A stretch of 64,000 bases of DNA from Physcomitrium patens (taxonomy: Eukaryota; Streptophyta; Bryopsida; Funariales; Funariaceae). The stretch is taken from contig NC_037264.1 in assembly GCF_000002425.4 (NCBI RefSeq), positions 12,105,941-12,169,940 of the forward strand, written 5' to 3'. The translations under genes were made by a program, and so were the position numbers. Below are positions 27,560 to 40,080 of the stretch, piece after piece (the first letter of the stretch is position 1; each line of letters starts with the position of its first letter). A model generated the notes under the pieces. That model was not told the origin of the DNA. It saw only the letters and a program-made list of their open reading frames with translations, and did no database searches.

Positions 27560-28150
27560 TTTTATATGCTAATATTTCCTAAGATAATCATATGACTTAG
27601 GTAAGATAACCGTTTATGGAAGAATTTATACTTTCTATGATGCAAATAGTATTTTAATTACTATAACTGTTCAAATACTACTTGTAAATGCTTCACATGA
27701 TCTTCTTGGGTGCTACTAAAAATGATAACATCATCAATGTAATATCTAGCAAATGACAAGCTAGATAAAACTTGATCCATCACCTAGTAAAACTCAGCTA
27801 ATATATTTTTAAGATCAAATGAAAAGAACTTTAATGATAGATTTGATCTTTGCCATCTTAATTAACTTTTCAAAATATTATCTTCACCTAATTATCAATA
27901 AATAATGATAATTGGTAATAATTAAATCTTAAATCCAAAGTATTGAATACTCGAGAAAATTCTACTACATCAAATAATTATTTTGGTATTGGCATAGTAT
28001 ATTTATCAAATTTAGTCTTAAAATAAACTAAATACTACTCTCTATACATTTGTCTCTTTGTTCTATTACCAAAAAAATCTTTTTTCAAAGGCATGATTGT
28101 GATACACGCATACTTATCATTTGAAAGCTCAATTAAGCCTACAACCAATA
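27560..28150 (-). pseudogene. element A reverse transcriptase remnant
   Basis: Near 27690-27790 the minus strand encodes VMDQVLSSLSFARYYIDDV and IIFSSTQEDHVKHLQVVFEQ, i.e. the catalytic YIDD box and following helix of a Gypsy reverse transcriptase. The rest is broken by stops and frameshifts. Confidence 0.7.
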
Positions 28151-30059
28151 ATTCTTAGTAACGAGCTTAGACACCAACTTTCTTTGAGGTACTAAGTTTG
28201 TAAGATTGTCAAAAGATTAGATGATCATCTTTTAATTAGATGTGAATGGATTTGTTTTTATAACCTTCAAGTTCTTTAAAGCTAAATGCAAAATAATTAT
28301 GATATCAACAAATAAAAATTTGTATTCTTTGTGCTTTGGCATCAGTAAGATGTGGCTCTAATTCCAATAGCCAATCATCAAACTCTATAGTCTCTTTCTT
28401 CACTAAAAGAACACCAAGGCATGCCAACACAATATTTATTTTTTAATCTATTAAAGAAACAACTCCTATGCTCAAAGATCCTCACTTCTAGCCAAATAAG
28501 GGGCTTCATCACCATAATATTTGTGTGAATTAGAAATTTTGGTAGAACATAAAGTGACTTCCAGAAAAAAATTCTATGAAAAAATCTCTTAAGTATTTAT
28601 TTTTTCTAAGTCTTTGGCTAAAACCACAAAGACATATTGAGCTTGTAGCTCATCAATTGAATGCTTCTTTAAGAAAAAAAATGACTTAGATTCTTCAACC
28701 TTAATAAGTTTAAGATCCACTATGCCTTGACCATTGTTCTCTGATCTTAGAATACTAACATGGTCATGAAAATACTTTTGAATAATAAAGCATATGCCAA
28801 AAATCCATATTAAAGTGTTGAGGTCCATAGCTTGGCTTAAGAAAAAATAACATTGTCATTCAATGAGATCATAAGCAATTGTGGTGCCAATCAAAAAGTT
28901 CATGGCATGCTCCTTTTCATTGGCATTAAGTTCTTCATAGGTTTATGAATTGACATTCCAAACTATGCAAGGTCCACATGTTCAAAATACAAATGATGTT
29001 AAAAATATTATAAATATAATAAGTATGTAATGAAATGCTTCTATCTTATTAATTAAGATAAAATGATGTTTATCAATTTTAGTCACAACTAATTTTTTTT
29101 GATTATTATCCAAGATATTACAAATATGGTGTCCAAAAGGTTAATTAAATCAAAAAGTACTTTTGTAGGCACGTGAGACAATACGAGGTTTGTCCAAATA
29201 AAACAAGGTTGATAGACATAAGAGCCTAAAGCTGCAACATCTACTAATATTGGAAGACTAAAAAATTGATTAATATATTGACAAGACTCTAATATTTATA
29301 TTTGAATGTCATCCAATCCAGGTGCATGTTTAAAAATATACATAGATAATATGATTTGATGCATAAATTACTATTGTATAAGTAGGATAAAATCTATGAA
29401 TAAATTGGATTGAGGATCATCTAACCCTAAATGTACTCTAGTACATGAATGACCTTGATAAAACCATCTAGTAATCAACAAGTCAATGTTGAATAATCTC
29501 CTCAAATCTTCATCACTAATGAGGATGATATCATAAAGAAGTTGACTAAAACAACCAAGAATGGTAGTAGATTGTAATTAATTAAAATACATAAGCAACA
29601 ATCTTTAGAATTGATATTGGACTGCTTGATTATATATAATTTTAGTATCTATATGAATATAATATCTAATAATAAGTCTAACCTTCAATATCATTGCCAA
29701 ATCTATATTAATACTTAGAAAGAGCTTTGTAAGGATAATATCTTTATTTAAAGGATTTCAATGAATAAGTTGAGTATATACATATAAAAAAGAAGAGTTT
29801 GGTATCTTTACTATATTTAATAGAGATACAATCTCCTTACATTGGTAAAAAAGTTTTGTACTTATTTTCTATCGAAGAGATAGATCTTTGTAGTGTCTTA
29901 TATAAACTTTCAAAGATGGTGAATTATTTGATTCTAGAAAATAGAACATGAATGTTAATGTCTCTTTTAATAGAACTACTCTATAAGACAAGTTAGATGC
30001 CAATGCACTACAACTAAATAAGATTTTTGCTAACATAATCATAGAAATTATTGCAAATG
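28151..30059 (-). pseudogene. element A protease-RT linker remnant
   Basis: Degenerate minus-strand sequence. The longest open piece, 28589-28828, reads QKYFHDHVSILRSENNG and ESKSFFFLKKHSIDELQAQ; it sits where Gypsy polyproteins carry the protease-RT connection. I know no catalytic motif in it. The remainder has scattered short frames only. Confidence 0.45.
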
Positions 30060-30243
30060 TGATTGGAATGAATTCTTTCTTTTGATTACCAATTGATCAT
30101 CTTTGTCAAATCTATGCCTCCTATTGAAGTGATAATAGAAAAAGCATATAGTTTCAAGTTTGTAGAAGTGAAATCTAATTTTTGAGCAAGTTGCTTATGA
30201 ATCATAACTAGCTAAGCCCTAGAATCTAGCATCATGTATAAAG
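30060..30243 (-). pseudogene. element A aspartic protease remnant
   Basis: Minus strand reads LYMMLDSRA where the retroviral-type protease active site D-S/T-G-A is expected (Gly changed to Arg, a G-to-A change), followed by FSIITSIGGIDL-like sequence. Element B is inserted only a few codons upstream of this motif. Confidence 0.6.
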
Positions 30244-30254
30244 ATTTAACACAA

Positions 30255-31646
30255 TGTTGTATTATATGAAGTTTGCTTGAGAACATACTAGATACTTGGC
30301 TGGAGAAAGAAAAATGGAACTTACAACAAAATAATCCCAATAGCTTTAATAGAATCTTAAAAAAATTCTAATTAAATTATAAAATATTAATCAATATTTA
30401 ATTAAATCTACAAGAAGTTTCAAGAACTTACAAAATAATTTTTTTTAAAAATAAAATAACCTTCATAAAAAATATATAATTTATTTTTTAAAAAAATAAA
30501 AAATATATATCCTAATTGAATCTTAATCAAATCTTAATGTAACCTTTAACAAACCTTGATAAAATCCTAAATCAATCTTAAATAAACCTTAAACCAAATC
30601 TTAGATCAAATCCTAATTAAATCATAATGAAACTTTAGTAAAATCTTAATAAAATCCTAATCAAATCTTAATCAAATTCACACAAAATTCTAAATCCTAA
30701 ATCCTAACCAAATCATAGACACATCCTAAATCTTAACCAAATCCTAGATTCTAAATCCTAATCAATTCCAAGATCTTAAATCAATCTTTAATCAACCTCT
30801 AAATCTTAAATAATTTTTAATAATCCTATAGTAGATAAAAATTCAATAAATAATTATTTAACCATCAATTTTGACTCAAAATTTATATACTTTGGAAAAA
30901 TTAAGTAAGCAACAATCATAAGAAATTTGAAGAAGATCATACATAACAATTATAAAATAAAACTCCCAAAACCTCTTGGTTGTTGAATGCACTCGTTCTC
31001 TAATTTAAACATTGATTTTTCAACAAAGAATTCTCTATGCTGAACATTTACAACAAGCACAACAACAAACTTTTTAATTTTTACTCATAAATATACTACA
31101 AAATTCACAAAATCTTAAAATTTATGAATTTATTTTTATTTTTTAAAATCTAAATCTATTGAATATATCATTAATTTTAAAAATTACTCAAAATCTTAAT
31201 ATTAATCCAAATGATATAAAACTAATAATTAAAAATCTCTTCTCAAGTTTGCTATCAAATTATATTTTTTTATTTATAAAAAAAATAATGAAATCACAAT
31301 AGGTATATAGTTTTGTGCCTTAAGGTTTGATTTTGACTTAGGTTGACAACTAGTCCTCTCTAGGTATGAATATTTGATGATTTGAAGTAAGTTTTGTATT
31401 TATTTATTAATAATTTTCTTTTAAATATGTCTATATTAATTTTTTTATCTTATCTACTTTGATTTGGTTCATTTATGCTTCTACAAAGTAAATAGAAGTT
31501 CTTTTTATAAAAAAAACATTAAAACTAAAATTTTTAATATCTTTTTATAATTTATCATTATTTTTTTATTACATCTTTCTACTAAGGTCTTTTATGATTA
31601 CATCCAAATTTATTTTTATTTTTCACCATAAAATCGTATTATTACA
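30255..31646 (-). repeat. 3' LTR of element B
   Basis: Homologous over most of its length to 49291-51507 and, inverted, to 61921-63584. Shared anchors are GAAGTTTGCTTGAGAA near the left edge, GACAACTAGTCCTCTCTAGG near 31345 and TTTGATTTGGTTCATTTAT near 31458. It begins TGTTGT on plus and ends at TTACA. The part 30500-30830 is a degenerate short-period repeat of AATCCTAA/AATCTTAA units. Confidence 0.75.
30500..30830. repeat. degenerate tandem repeat (AATCCTAATCAAATCTT-like) inside LTR B
   Basis: About twenty imperfect units of 8-17 bp built from AATCCTAA, AATCTTAA and ACCAAATC. The same repeat in reverse complement occurs at 62930-63240 in the third LTR copy, so it is part of the LTR family and not a random low-complexity tract. 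Confidence 0.75.
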
Positions 31647-33160
31647 CAATATTTACTTCTTTTGATTTTGTACATCATTTGATATATGCCAAATAATCTA
31701 AATTGTATTTGGTTTATATTATATTTTCTATATATTCATCTAATTCTTTTTCATCATTTTTAATATTTCAATCAAAATTATCTTCTTGTCTTGAAAGATT
31801 TATGTTTTTAACTAAGTCTATCAATTTTATTTCCATCTCTCTTCATTTGAATATCTTTACTTCCTTCTCTAAAATTCATATTTTTATCCTTGTTCTATCT
31901 AGCTCTTCTCATGAATAAGTTGCATTATCATGAATAGTTGTTATCACATATATTCCAAACGATTGTTTAAAAAACTTCTATAAATTATTATATTGATTGT
32001 CTAAGCTACTATCATAGACCAAAATCTAATCATCTTCTTCAATTATTTTAGTTCTCAATTGATATTACTTATCAAACTATGTCTTATTTTGTAACCTTGC
32101 TCTTTTATACCTTTTTAATATTATTTGTACATCTTTTGATCTTTGCTCAAGTTGTTAAATTCTAATAGCTAAAAATTCTTCTCCACTCAATTTATCTTTC
32201 TATGGTAGCTCACTCTAAGTGGATACTTTCTCTTCAATTGGCATAACAGTTTTTTGACTTGTCATGAGTTCAATAGACATATATGTTGTTATTAAACTAT
32301 GAATTGTTTGATCAATCTATAATATAAATGGAAAAATTCAAAGCCATTTTCTAACCTTCTCATTACAAACTTTAACTAATACTTTTATAATTAGTGAATG
32401 ACTATGTTTACTTTTTATATTTTCTTTAGGATTATAAGTAGTAGTCAATAGTAACTTAATTCCACATCTTTTTAAGAAATCACAATCTTTTTTTGTATTT
32501 AATTCTATACAATTTGCAATGATTTTTTCTACACATCCATAGTAACAAATAACATCTTTAAGCAAAAATCTACAAATTCCTTTTGTAGACTTTGTTTTCA
32601 ATATTCTACCTTCTACTTAGTTTAATAAATCTTCATGAACCAAAATCAAATATCTCATTTTCCATAATCTAATTCACATAATAATCAAATCAACAATTAA
32701 TTTAAAATAAATAGCCAAAAGATGTATTAGATGTAGACCATCTCAAAGTTATATCTTAGAATATATTTGATAAATTGTATATAATTCTATAAATAAAAAT
32801 ATATTCTAATAAGTATTTTCTTATCAATATTATTCTTTATATTTAGCAAAAGTAGCTCAAATTTTCCTATGTCCTACCAATAAACTATCATGAAATTCTT
32901 TAAGTAGTTTTTGTTACTCTTCCATATTTCCTATCACTTATTGTGGTAGCCCAATTCTTTTTTTTGATATCTTTTAATCTTTTTAAAAAAAAATTAAATA
33001 TATATATATATATAAATATAATTTTTTTTATAGACCATTTTTTTTTTTGATCAAGGTATTCTCATTCATAAAGTTTTTCAAAAAATAACTTGTCTTCTTT
33101 GATAAGATTTGATACTAAATAGAATTTTGAACCAACATTGGCAATGTCTTCAACATTTTC
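31647..33160 (-). pseudogene. element B integrase remnant
   Basis: Frame 32338-32601 contains ICRFLLKDVICYYGCVEKII, then GIKLLLTTTYNPKENIKSKH and SLIIKVLVKVCNEKVRKW. This is the stretch of Gypsy integrase from the second catalytic Asp region to beyond the catalytic Glu. The flanks are stop-laden. Fewer hallmark residues remain than in element D. Confidence 0.7.
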
Positions 33161-33169
33161 ATCTTTTTT

Positions 33170-33420
33170 TTCATATCTTGTTCGAGATAACATTTCCACT
33201 ACCAAATTATTTTTGTTGATAATATGTTTAAATTTTAGATTTAATGATTTAATATAAGCAATTCACTTTAGCATTGCAATATTTGGTGTTGAATAATTAG
33301 TAATCATTTCAAGCAATAGAAAACAATCTATTTCAATTACTACTACTATATCAATCAAATAATATTTTTTTAGCTTTCATAGCTAAAATAACTCTCTATA
33401 CTTTTCTTTTAACTTACAAA
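33170..33420 (-). pseudogene. element B RNase H/connection remnant
   Basis: Minus strand encodes IEIDCFLLLEMITNYSTPN, then a stop in place of a conserved Trp, IAYIKSLNLKFKHIINKNN and LVVEML. This matches the end of RNase H and the H-x-x-G-K-x-N-x-x-A-D segment of Gypsy polyproteins. Confidence 0.6.
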
Positions 33421-35600
33421 TATATATGTTGATAAGTATTTAAAACTTTAGCTCTAAATTGAGTTATACATCTATTTCCAATTGGATCATCTTAACCCAC
33501 AATCTACCCAATAGTAATAGGAATAGTATCTACAATAAGTATTTCTTGTCTATTACATTCATAATCAATTCTTCTAAAAATTTATAGGTGTCAATAATAA
33601 CACCTTTAACTTTTGCATTGCTTCAATATATATATATATATATATATATATATTCTATTTAAATTATCAATCTTTCCGTAATAATTTATATAATAAATCT
33701 CCTATATGAGTGTAATAAAGAATCCATATATAATGAAATATATAAGCTTCTAAAAACCTATGTACATTGGTTAAAGAGTTATATGTATTCTTCATCCTTC
33801 TAATTGCATGAACTTTGCTTAAATCTGATTTTTTTACATAAAATCCACACAAATGTCCAGTAATGATAACTTCTTATATTTCAAATGTAGATTTTGCTAC
33901 CAAAAGTATAAGATGAATTTCTTCAAGTTAAGATAAAAATTTTTTACAATCTTGTATATGATCAATGATATACTTGCAATACCTCTTTTCATCTAAAGTC
34001 TCATTTTTTTTCTCTTTTAGATCTTTTAATAGAAATATTATCTAAAAAAAGTTTTTTTAATAATGAAGCTTTTTAATATCTTGTTCATTCTATTTATCAT
34101 ATGTACAACTAAGTTTGAAGCTCCTTATAGAAGGATACATATTTTAAGCAATTCAAGGAGCATTTTCATTGTTGTTAGATTTTTACTTCTATATACAAGT
34201 TAAAATTGATTATAGCCTAAATATAAATCATCTATTGAATAAATTATCCTTCCTACAAATACTTCAGTAAACTCATCTACCTAAGATCTTTTACTCGTAT
34301 TTCTAATTATTATTACATTCACTAGCTATATATCTTGAATAAAATACAATCATCTAATTTTTTTAGGCACTATAAACCAATAACTAGAATATGGAGCAAA
34401 AAAAGACTTCAAAATCTTTATTTATATCTTTTTTTTAAATAATTCTACTAATTTAGGCATATATATTCTTGGCACAAGAATTGATCTTAAGTTACAAGAC
34501 ACATGTAAAGCTATGAAAATAATCATAGGAATAATAATACTAAGATCTACAAATCCTATTTCATAAGGTCCAAAAAAAAGTAATTTATCTTCTTTTGCAA
34601 ACATTTCTTTAAAATATTTAATTTTTGTTAATAACCAAGAACCATTGCATCCAATCTTCAATTCTTAAAAACTTTCATTTATAAATTGATGTCCAATATT
34701 CTTTGGATTTCTTAAACTTTCTTCCTTTAATTCCTCTTTTATTTATTTCATAGAATCTTTTAGTAAAGATTTAGCAATAAATTTTATCTTCTTGTCTATT
34801 AATTTATATTTCATTTCTATGATAACTTCTGGTGCTTGAAAAGATTTAAGTATTGAATAAACCTTCCTTGAATAAATTTCTACAATCTTATCATTATTTC
34901 TTAATCCAATATGTATAATTAATTCTAATAAATCTTAAAATTTATTTTCTTCATTAATACTTAAAATCCTCTCATTATCTTCTAATGGCTCTAACTTACA
35001 TAATTCTTTTTTAATATTATATATGTATGTTTTAAATCCTCAACTACTTTATATATAATACTTCTATTTTTAAAAATACTAATAAAACTTACATCATAGG
35101 CACCTATATCTTGTAAGAGTACTTCCTCTTTTGTACCTCCATAATTCCACTTTATAGTGGTACTTCTCCAAAATCCTTAAATTCTTCAATAATTCTTAGC
35201 AATGATTTATCATTCAATTCATCATAATTTTGTTCATGATTAAGAGACATAGTTAAATATTATATTGCTTTCTTTCTATCTTTACTACGTATTACTGCAT
35301 AGAATGAACTATCATTAAGCACTTTTATTTTCATCCATATTCCTATAATATATGATTATCCTAAAATCATTGGATAAGATATTGTATCTTAAATAAAAAA
35401 ATGTTGCTTTATTCGAACATCTCCAATCTAGATTTTAATACCTAGGCAAATTCTGTATAATTCATTTTATGTATTATTAATAACTTGTATTGTCCATTCA
35501 TACTCTATATGAATTTGCTACCTGTGCTTCTTATAAAAATCTTTATATGTAAGATTTATCTCAGAATTATAGTTAATTAAAGCAATAATTGGTTCTTTTA
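33421..35600 (-). pseudogene. element B reverse transcriptase and protease remnants
   Basis: Frame 34422-34661 contains FKEMFAKEDKLLFFGPYEIG and VSCNLRSILVPRIYMPKLVE, the N-terminal segment before the RT fingers in this Gypsy family (I-P-V-P-R-x-x-x-P-K-L). Sequence on either side is degraded. An (AT)n tract lies at about 33626-33652. Confidence 0.55.
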
Positions 35601-36019
35601 TATCTTCCATCTTCACTAATATTTCTATAATTGCCTTTAATCAATGATTTTGAGTATAATGGCTTAAAATTTCTATCACCTTATCATTATAATCCTAAAA
35701 ATGTACTTATTAATTATAACCATTCCTTTCATTTGGTGATTGTTGATAACAATTATCAACCTCTTTTTTATCCTTATATATCTTTGTATCAATATCATTA
35801 CTTATACTAGCTTCATCCATTAATTGTTTCTTTTTTTCAATGCTACTAATAATGATATTATGAAACTTTTTTTTTATAATTTCTAAATTATTTTTGAATA
35901 AAAATTCCACTTTAGCATTTAGTATACATTCTTTTGACACTCCTTTTAAATTTGTTGCTGCTTCAACATCAAAGAGTAATTTATAAGTTATTAATTTAGT
36001 TTTATCTTTTGTCTTTTTG

Positions 36020-36052
<33 letters not shown>

Positions 36053-36384
36053 AGGTTTTTGAAGTATCCTTTGTGGGAAATTATTGTGAATTTGCCTCAT
36101 AAGCCTTGTCTTCTTAAGTTTGTTTTTTAAAAGAATTTTCTACTCTTGTATCATCAAAATTTCCTCATTTCTTTTCTTCTATTAAAACTTCATTTTGGCT
36201 CTTAATAATATATATGTATATATTAACTAAAAGAGCTTGTATATGATCCTTTCAACCTATTATATCATGTATTATAGGTGCAGTTTTGAATAATACTTTT
36301 TGAGATGTTTTTTTTTAGTATTATAGAAATGACAAAAGTTTAGAATCTACTTGTGTTTATACTTACATTAAAGTTATTATCTAT
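35600..36384 (-). pseudogene. element B gag/protease junction remnant
   Basis: Open frame 35710-35940 is a charged segment between gag and protease in the element order; I see no diagnostic motif. A T-run of about 25 lies near 36024-36048. Copia element C is inserted just to the right, with target duplication CCTAG at 36385-36389. Confidence 0.45.
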
Positions 36385-36389
36385 CCTAG

Positions 36390-36721
36390 TATTGAAGAAA
36401 CACAATAAGAAAGACACAAGTAAGTAGAAAACAACAAGATTAGATACAAGAGAAGTGTGGAATGAGATACCTCTCACTTCCAACACCCTTTTATTTATAG
36501 GTAGAGGTTACATCCATTTTGGCTAACGATCATCTTACTTTCATCCAACTAAACCTTAGTTTCCTCTTAATCTAGCCACCACTTTAAACCCTAGCCGCTA
36601 CCTATAATTCTAGCTGCCACCTTAGTAACTTTCTTTCATCCTTTTGTTGGCCTTTGACTATTAACAACTTATCTAAGATAATAACTTTTACCTTCTAACT
36701 TATTCTCCATTTATTTTAACA
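36390..36721 (-). repeat. 3' LTR of Copia element C
   Basis: 332 bp, matching 47710-48041 end to end. On the minus strand it begins TGTTAAAATAAATGG and ends AATA; the usual CA end reads TA in both copies. It contains the shared block AGAGAAGTGTGGAATGA. Confidence 0.92.
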
Positions 36722-36732
36722 CTCCCACTTTG
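36722..36732 (-). promoter_or_regulatory. polypurine tract of Copia element C
   Basis: Minus strand CAAAGTGGGAG lies directly before the 3' LTR, the typical position and sequence style of a Copia polypurine tract that primes plus-strand synthesis. Confidence 0.8.
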
Positions 36733-36789
36733 CTATTGGTCAAAGGCTAATAAACCTAATCCCTTTGTCAATTTGTAATGTCTATCTTT

Positions 36790-37296
36790 CACCAATGCTT
36801 TTGTGAGCAAATCAACAAGTATGTCTTCTATTGCACAATATTTCATGTCAATTACTCCCATCTCAATCTTCTCCTATATGAAGTGATGTTGAATGTCAAT
36901 GTGCTTTGTCCTTGAATGATGCTTTGGATTCTTGATAAAAATAAGGCATTTTTAATTGTCACACTTCGTTGGAGTTGCTTCCAATTATACAAGTCTAATA
37001 TCTTCTAAAACTTGTCTTAGCCATATTGCCTCTATTGCACTATGACTTGGTGCCATGTATTCCACATCTATTATAGACCTTGTATTTTTTGGTTGTCTCT
37101 TGCAATTCCATGAAATTGCTCCCACTCCAACAAAGAATACATATTCTATTGTTGATCTTCTATCATTTGCATCTCCAGTCTAATCTGCATCACAATATCC
37201 ATGTAATTTAATACTATCACCTCCAAGGTACAATTTGAAGTTCAAAGTACCTTTTAAGTACCTCAAGATCCTCTTAATGGTTGCCTAATGAATTGG
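36790..37296 (-). pseudogene. Copia C RNase H
   Basis: Minus strand encodes ATIKRILRYLKGTLNFKLYL, KLHGYCDADWTGDANDRRST and SIIDVEYMAPSHSAIEAIWL, the canonical Copia RNase H blocks. Several stops occur downstream, so it is a pseudogene, although this is one of the best-preserved domains of element C. Confidence 0.85.
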
Positions 37297-38388
37297 TCAA
37301 GCCTTTGACATGTATTGACTCACAACACTCACCGCATATGCAAGATCTATCCTTGTACCAACCATTGTATACATAAGTGAGCATACTACTCCCTTGTATG
37401 GAACATCTTTCATTTCTTCTTCAACTTCAACAAATCCCTCATCCGTGAGCTTCATCAACTTCAAATTTACCTCCAAAGGTGTTCCAATGGACTTGCACTC
37501 CTCCATGTTGAACTGTTTCAACACTTCTTCAATATACTTCTTTTGGCTCAATGTAATGATCTTTTTAGTTCGATCTCTCACAAACTCCACTCCTAAGCAA
37601 TAGTGGAGCTCTTCCAAATCACTCATTTCAAATTCTTTTACTAGTTTTGCCTTCAACCAATCCATCTTTTTCAAAGTATTAGTTAAGATAATCAAATCAT
37701 CAACATAAAGAATAACAATCAACAAGAAGGCTTTCGATTGCATCACATACATGGAATGATCAACGACACTCCTTACAAATCCTTCATTTTTAAAGAAGGT
37801 GTCGATACGTTGGTACCATGCCTTTGATGATTGCTTGAGTCCATACAAGGATTTCTTCAACTTACACACAAGGTGTTATTTGCCTTCTTCAACAAATCCT
37901 TGAAATTGATCCATGTAGATGTCTTCTTCTAATTCTCCATTCAAAAAAGCTGTCTTCACATCCATTTGGTACATCTCCAAGTCCATTGTTGCCCTAATTG
38001 CCACAATAGTTCTAATAGTGGTGAATTTGGCCACGAGAATAAATGTCTCATTGAAATCAATACTAGCAACTTGTAAATAGCCTTTGGCAACCAATCTTGC
38101 CTTATACATCACAACATTACCTATTGTATCCTTCTTTGTTCTAAACACCCACTTACAATCAATTGAAGCTCGATTTGGTGGAAGTTGAGTCAATTCCCAT
38201 ATTCTATTATCTATGAGTGATTTGTACTCTTCTTCTATAGCATTCTCCCACTTCATAGCATCCGTGGACTTCATTGTATCATACAAACTCAACGGAACAA
38301 TAAGAAATGCAACATTGGCATGTTCTTTATTTACTTGAAGAAAAATATAGTCATTCCACCATTCACCACGTTGTTTTCTATCTCTCAA
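37297..38388 (-). pseudogene. Copia C reverse transcriptase
   Basis: Two open pieces in direct succession (37876-38388, 37297-37869). Motifs: WENAIEEEYKSLIDN, NRASIDCKWVFRTK, YKARLVAKGYLQ, YQMDVKTAFLNGELEEDIYM, LKKSLYGLKQSSKAWYQRID, and the catalytic YVDD in VILYVDDLIIL. It continues to GTPLEVNLKLM and the RT-RNase H link. One stop separates the two pieces. Confidence 0.92.
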
Positions 38389-38421
38389 AAGATATCTCCT
38401 TTCATTTGAAGAAGACTCAAC

Positions 38422-38775
38422 TTATTGCAGTCCATGGTCTCTTCCAACCTTCTTTTTTTTTGAAGATAGTTTTTTCACACTCAAAGGTTCATAATCCTCA
38501 TTACCATCATCATTAACATCTTCATGTTCTTCATTGCTAGTCTTAGCAATTGTAGAGGCTTTCTTGTCCACCTTCTTTGCCTCTTCATATTCATTTCCAC
38601 CTTTACAACCATCATTATCTTTATCTTCTTCCTTCTTTGTTGAATTTGAAGACGTGTCCACAAATACACCATTACTTCCACTTGGACACATCTCCAAGTG
38701 CTCACAAGTACTCTTGTGCTCCAAAAACTCAACATCACGACTTTTGATGATCTTTTTAGTCTCCAAACACATGAG
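38422..38775 (-). pseudogene. Copia C integrase C-terminal/linker segment (left of insertion D)
   Basis: Includes TKKIIKSRDVEFLEH, the end of the Copia integrase GY...R(Y)L...SRDV block, followed by an acidic, Ser/Lys-rich linker that precedes RT. Element D interrupts the reading frame inside this block; the upstream half continues at 45180. Confidence 0.85.
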
Positions 38776-38780
38776 CCTAT
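38776..38780. repeat. target site duplication of element D (left)
   Basis: CCTAT immediately left of the left LTR, matching CCTAT at 45175-45179 immediately right of the right LTR. A perfect 5-bp duplication, as expected for LTR retrotransposon integration. Confidence 0.93.
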
Positions 38781-39341
38781 TGTCAAGGACAAAAACTCGA
38801 TGAAAAAATAATTCAAACAAGTGAGCCTTCACTCAAAGAGAGATAACAAAATATATATAAACAAGTATATATATTGAAAGACAAACTAGAATGGCTACTG
38901 CCAAAAAACAAGAAAACTAGAGACCCTTGAAACTAGACTAGAAGCAAGAAAAGAGTTGACAAGAGTGAAGAAGCCTTCATTCTTGTTTCTATATATACTA
39001 TCTAACTAGGGGCTACATGACAACGTTCTACAGGACCTCCAATATGTGTTGACTTTGTAGGACACATTCCTTGACTTATAAGGCAAGTTCTTCTACGTGT
39101 GGGCCACATAGTTAGCTTGATTTTCAAGCTAACAACATGTGTGGCACATGGCCAACTTGTTGACCACGTTTCTAATCCAAAAAGTCAATTAAAGACACCT
39201 ATGAAGTCAAAGCAGTGTCTATGAAGCTTCTAAGAAGCTTCTATATTAAATACTATAGAATTAACTTACTTTTACCTACTTTTACTTAATTTTACCTATT
39301 TTTATATGTAATTATTAGCTTACATGATTATGTCCGTGACA
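38781..39341 (-). repeat. 3' LTR of element D
   Basis: 561 bp, TGTC...GACA, about 94% identical by hand count to 44614-45174. Reads TGTCACGGACATAATC at its minus-strand start. Contains small direct repeats such as AAGCTTCTAAGAAGCTTCTA. Confidence 0.95.
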
Positions 39342-39355
39342 TTACCCCCCCTTCT
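39342..39355 (-). promoter_or_regulatory. polypurine tract of element D
   Basis: Minus strand AGAAGGGGGGGTAA, ending directly at the 3' LTR. Classic plus-strand primer position. Confidence 0.8.
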
Positions 39356-39382
39356 AGGGACGAGTTCCACGAGGAGCAGTCA

Positions 39383-39805
39383 TCATATGTTGAGGAAATG
39401 TATGATGCGACGAATTGTATTTGCCACATACTCTGATCTTTGTTCTCTTCGAAGATGATTGATAAGGCCTCTCAACCATCGGTAGTGTCCCATACCAAGG
39501 CGGAAAGACCACCTAGTTATTTGATCATTGTTGAGGCCTTCGTAACTTCCTTCGAATAGAATATTTGGAACACCATCAAGAGTTGTTCCTACCTCTAGCA
39601 CAATCTCCAAACATCGGGAGTCCCTTCCGAAATCGTGATACCAAACGCGTTGTATCTCGCCATCTATTCGAAGAAGAATATGTCATTCTTGAAGATCTTC
39701 ATCTCGATTGTATCGTCTTGAAGGTTGTGACAATCGTAATGTCTCGTTTGGCAAGTCAACAAATGAAGGCTCTTGAGTGGAATTCGCTAGTTGTTGGTTC
39801 TCCAT
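39383..39805 (-). pseudogene. accessory ORF of element D between chromodomain and 3' LTR
   Basis: Starting at ATG 39803-39805 the frame runs 141 codons to TGA 39383-39385, with one in-frame TGA at codon 41 (consistent with a decayed CGA or TGG). Readable parts include MENQQLANSTQEPSFVDLP, LLRIDGEIQRVWYHDFG, FEGSYEGLNNDQITRWSFRL and HYRWLRGLINHLRREQR. I recognise no family. It lies where env or accessory frames sit in some LTR elements and is basic near its C terminus, with no obvious membrane segment. One stop over 140 codons in such AT-rich DNA suggests a formerly translated product. Confidence 0.55.
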
Positions 39806-39949
39806 CTCCTGAGCGTCAGTACTACAAAGAAGCTACAAACAAGAATTGAAAGTAGAATGTTATCTTGCCTAGATGTTGTTTCTTTTATAAAGAAGGTTTT
39901 CATCTTGATTTTGATGGATGTCGTCGATGAAAAGCCTCCACCGCCTTTG

Positions 39950-40080
39950 TTGCATTTTCAAGATTCTTTATTGGCTCCCATGTGCATTCACTAATACCAT
40001 ATCCACATCAATGGACAAGATATTCTAATTTATTTCGGCGCCGCCTTGAATCTAAGACTTCTTCTACTTCAAACTCTTCA
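39950..40080 (-). pseudogene. chromodomain of element D integrase
   Basis: Minus strand encodes FEVEEVLDSRRRRNKLEYLV, H, a stop where the conserved Trp of HWxGY belongs, then GYG and ECTWEPIKNLENA. This is the chromodomain signature (E-V-E-x-I-L, Y-L-V-x-W-x-G, T-W-E-P-x-x-N-L). In chromoviruses the domain binds methylated histone H3 and directs integration to heterochromatin. About 40 residues are intact apart from the stop and a small insertion. Confidence 0.85.
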
